This document shows positions 14,117-14,140 of a DNA stretch of 14,140 nt, piece after piece. Location of the stretch: assembly GCA_040386355.1 (NCBI GenBank), contig JAZKFP010000205.1, forward strand, positions 1 through 14,140. Direction: 5' to 3'. The translations under genes and the position numbers were made by a program. The stretch's first letter is position 1; each line of letters starts with the position of its first letter. The notes beneath the pieces are model-generated. The model saw only the letters and a list, made by a program, of their open reading frames with translations. It did no database searches and had not been told where the DNA came from. This stretch comes from JAZKFP01 sp040386355 (GTDB lineage: Bacteria > Pseudomonadota > Gammaproteobacteria > Pseudomonadales > UBA6940).

Positions 14117-14140
14117 AAATTCGCTAATTTTAAAAGTATT

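Noticed and set aside
1..14140. Mobile elements, prophage, CRISPR, toxin-antitoxin modules or integration sites, including at the 3' end of tRNA-Leu
   Set aside because: No transposase, integrase, direct-repeat array or duplicated tRNA 3' end was found on reading through the window.

Overview
The window is AT-rich DNA (roughly 35-40% GC by eye, not computed) from a gammaproteobacterium. Gene content and codon use look like the Legionellales/Coxiella group of host-associated bacteria. That placement is inferred: the adjacent apbC-dcd pair is a gammaproteobacterial arrangement as I know it, there is a gene for a eukaryotic-type RING-finger protein at the right edge, and coding density is that of a normal chromosome. 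No transposase, integrase, phage gene or CRISPR array is visible.

Left part (1-2306, + strand): the 3' part of sixA, whose start lies before base 1, is followed 18 bases later by a complete CPA2/Kef-type potassium:proton antiporter gene. A small orphan gene (2343-2708) faces it on the minus strand.

Middle left (2899-6407, - strand): an acetolactate-synthase-like ThDP enzyme and an aldehyde dehydrogenase overlap as TAATG and are almost certainly co-translated. Upstream of them is a 324-base non-coding gap, then tRNA-Leu(CAA) with a stable-RNA-type promoter. No regulatory small subunit (ilvN/ilvH) or acetolactate decarboxylase is next to the pair, which points away from branched-chain amino acid synthesis.

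Middle right (6556-11396, + strand): a COQ8/ADCK-like ABC1 kinase, then an intergenic structured RNA that resembles 6S RNA (about 7975-8117), then apbC/mrp (Fe-S carrier), dcd (dCTP deaminase) and phrB (CPD photolyase). The last three form a close-packed housekeeping run.

Right part (11423-14116, + strand): two genes without recognisable bacterial homologues. The second encodes an N-terminal RING finger in which the usual histidine ligand is replaced by aspartate, followed by about 365 residues of unassigned, probably helical protein. A RING finger in a bacterium suggests a ubiquitin-ligase effector acting in a eukaryotic host cell, and this pair is the most promising novel element in the window. 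The other items worth following are the 6S-like RNA in an unusual neighbourhood and the ThDP-enzyme/aldehyde-dehydrogenase couple, which has a changed cofactor motif.
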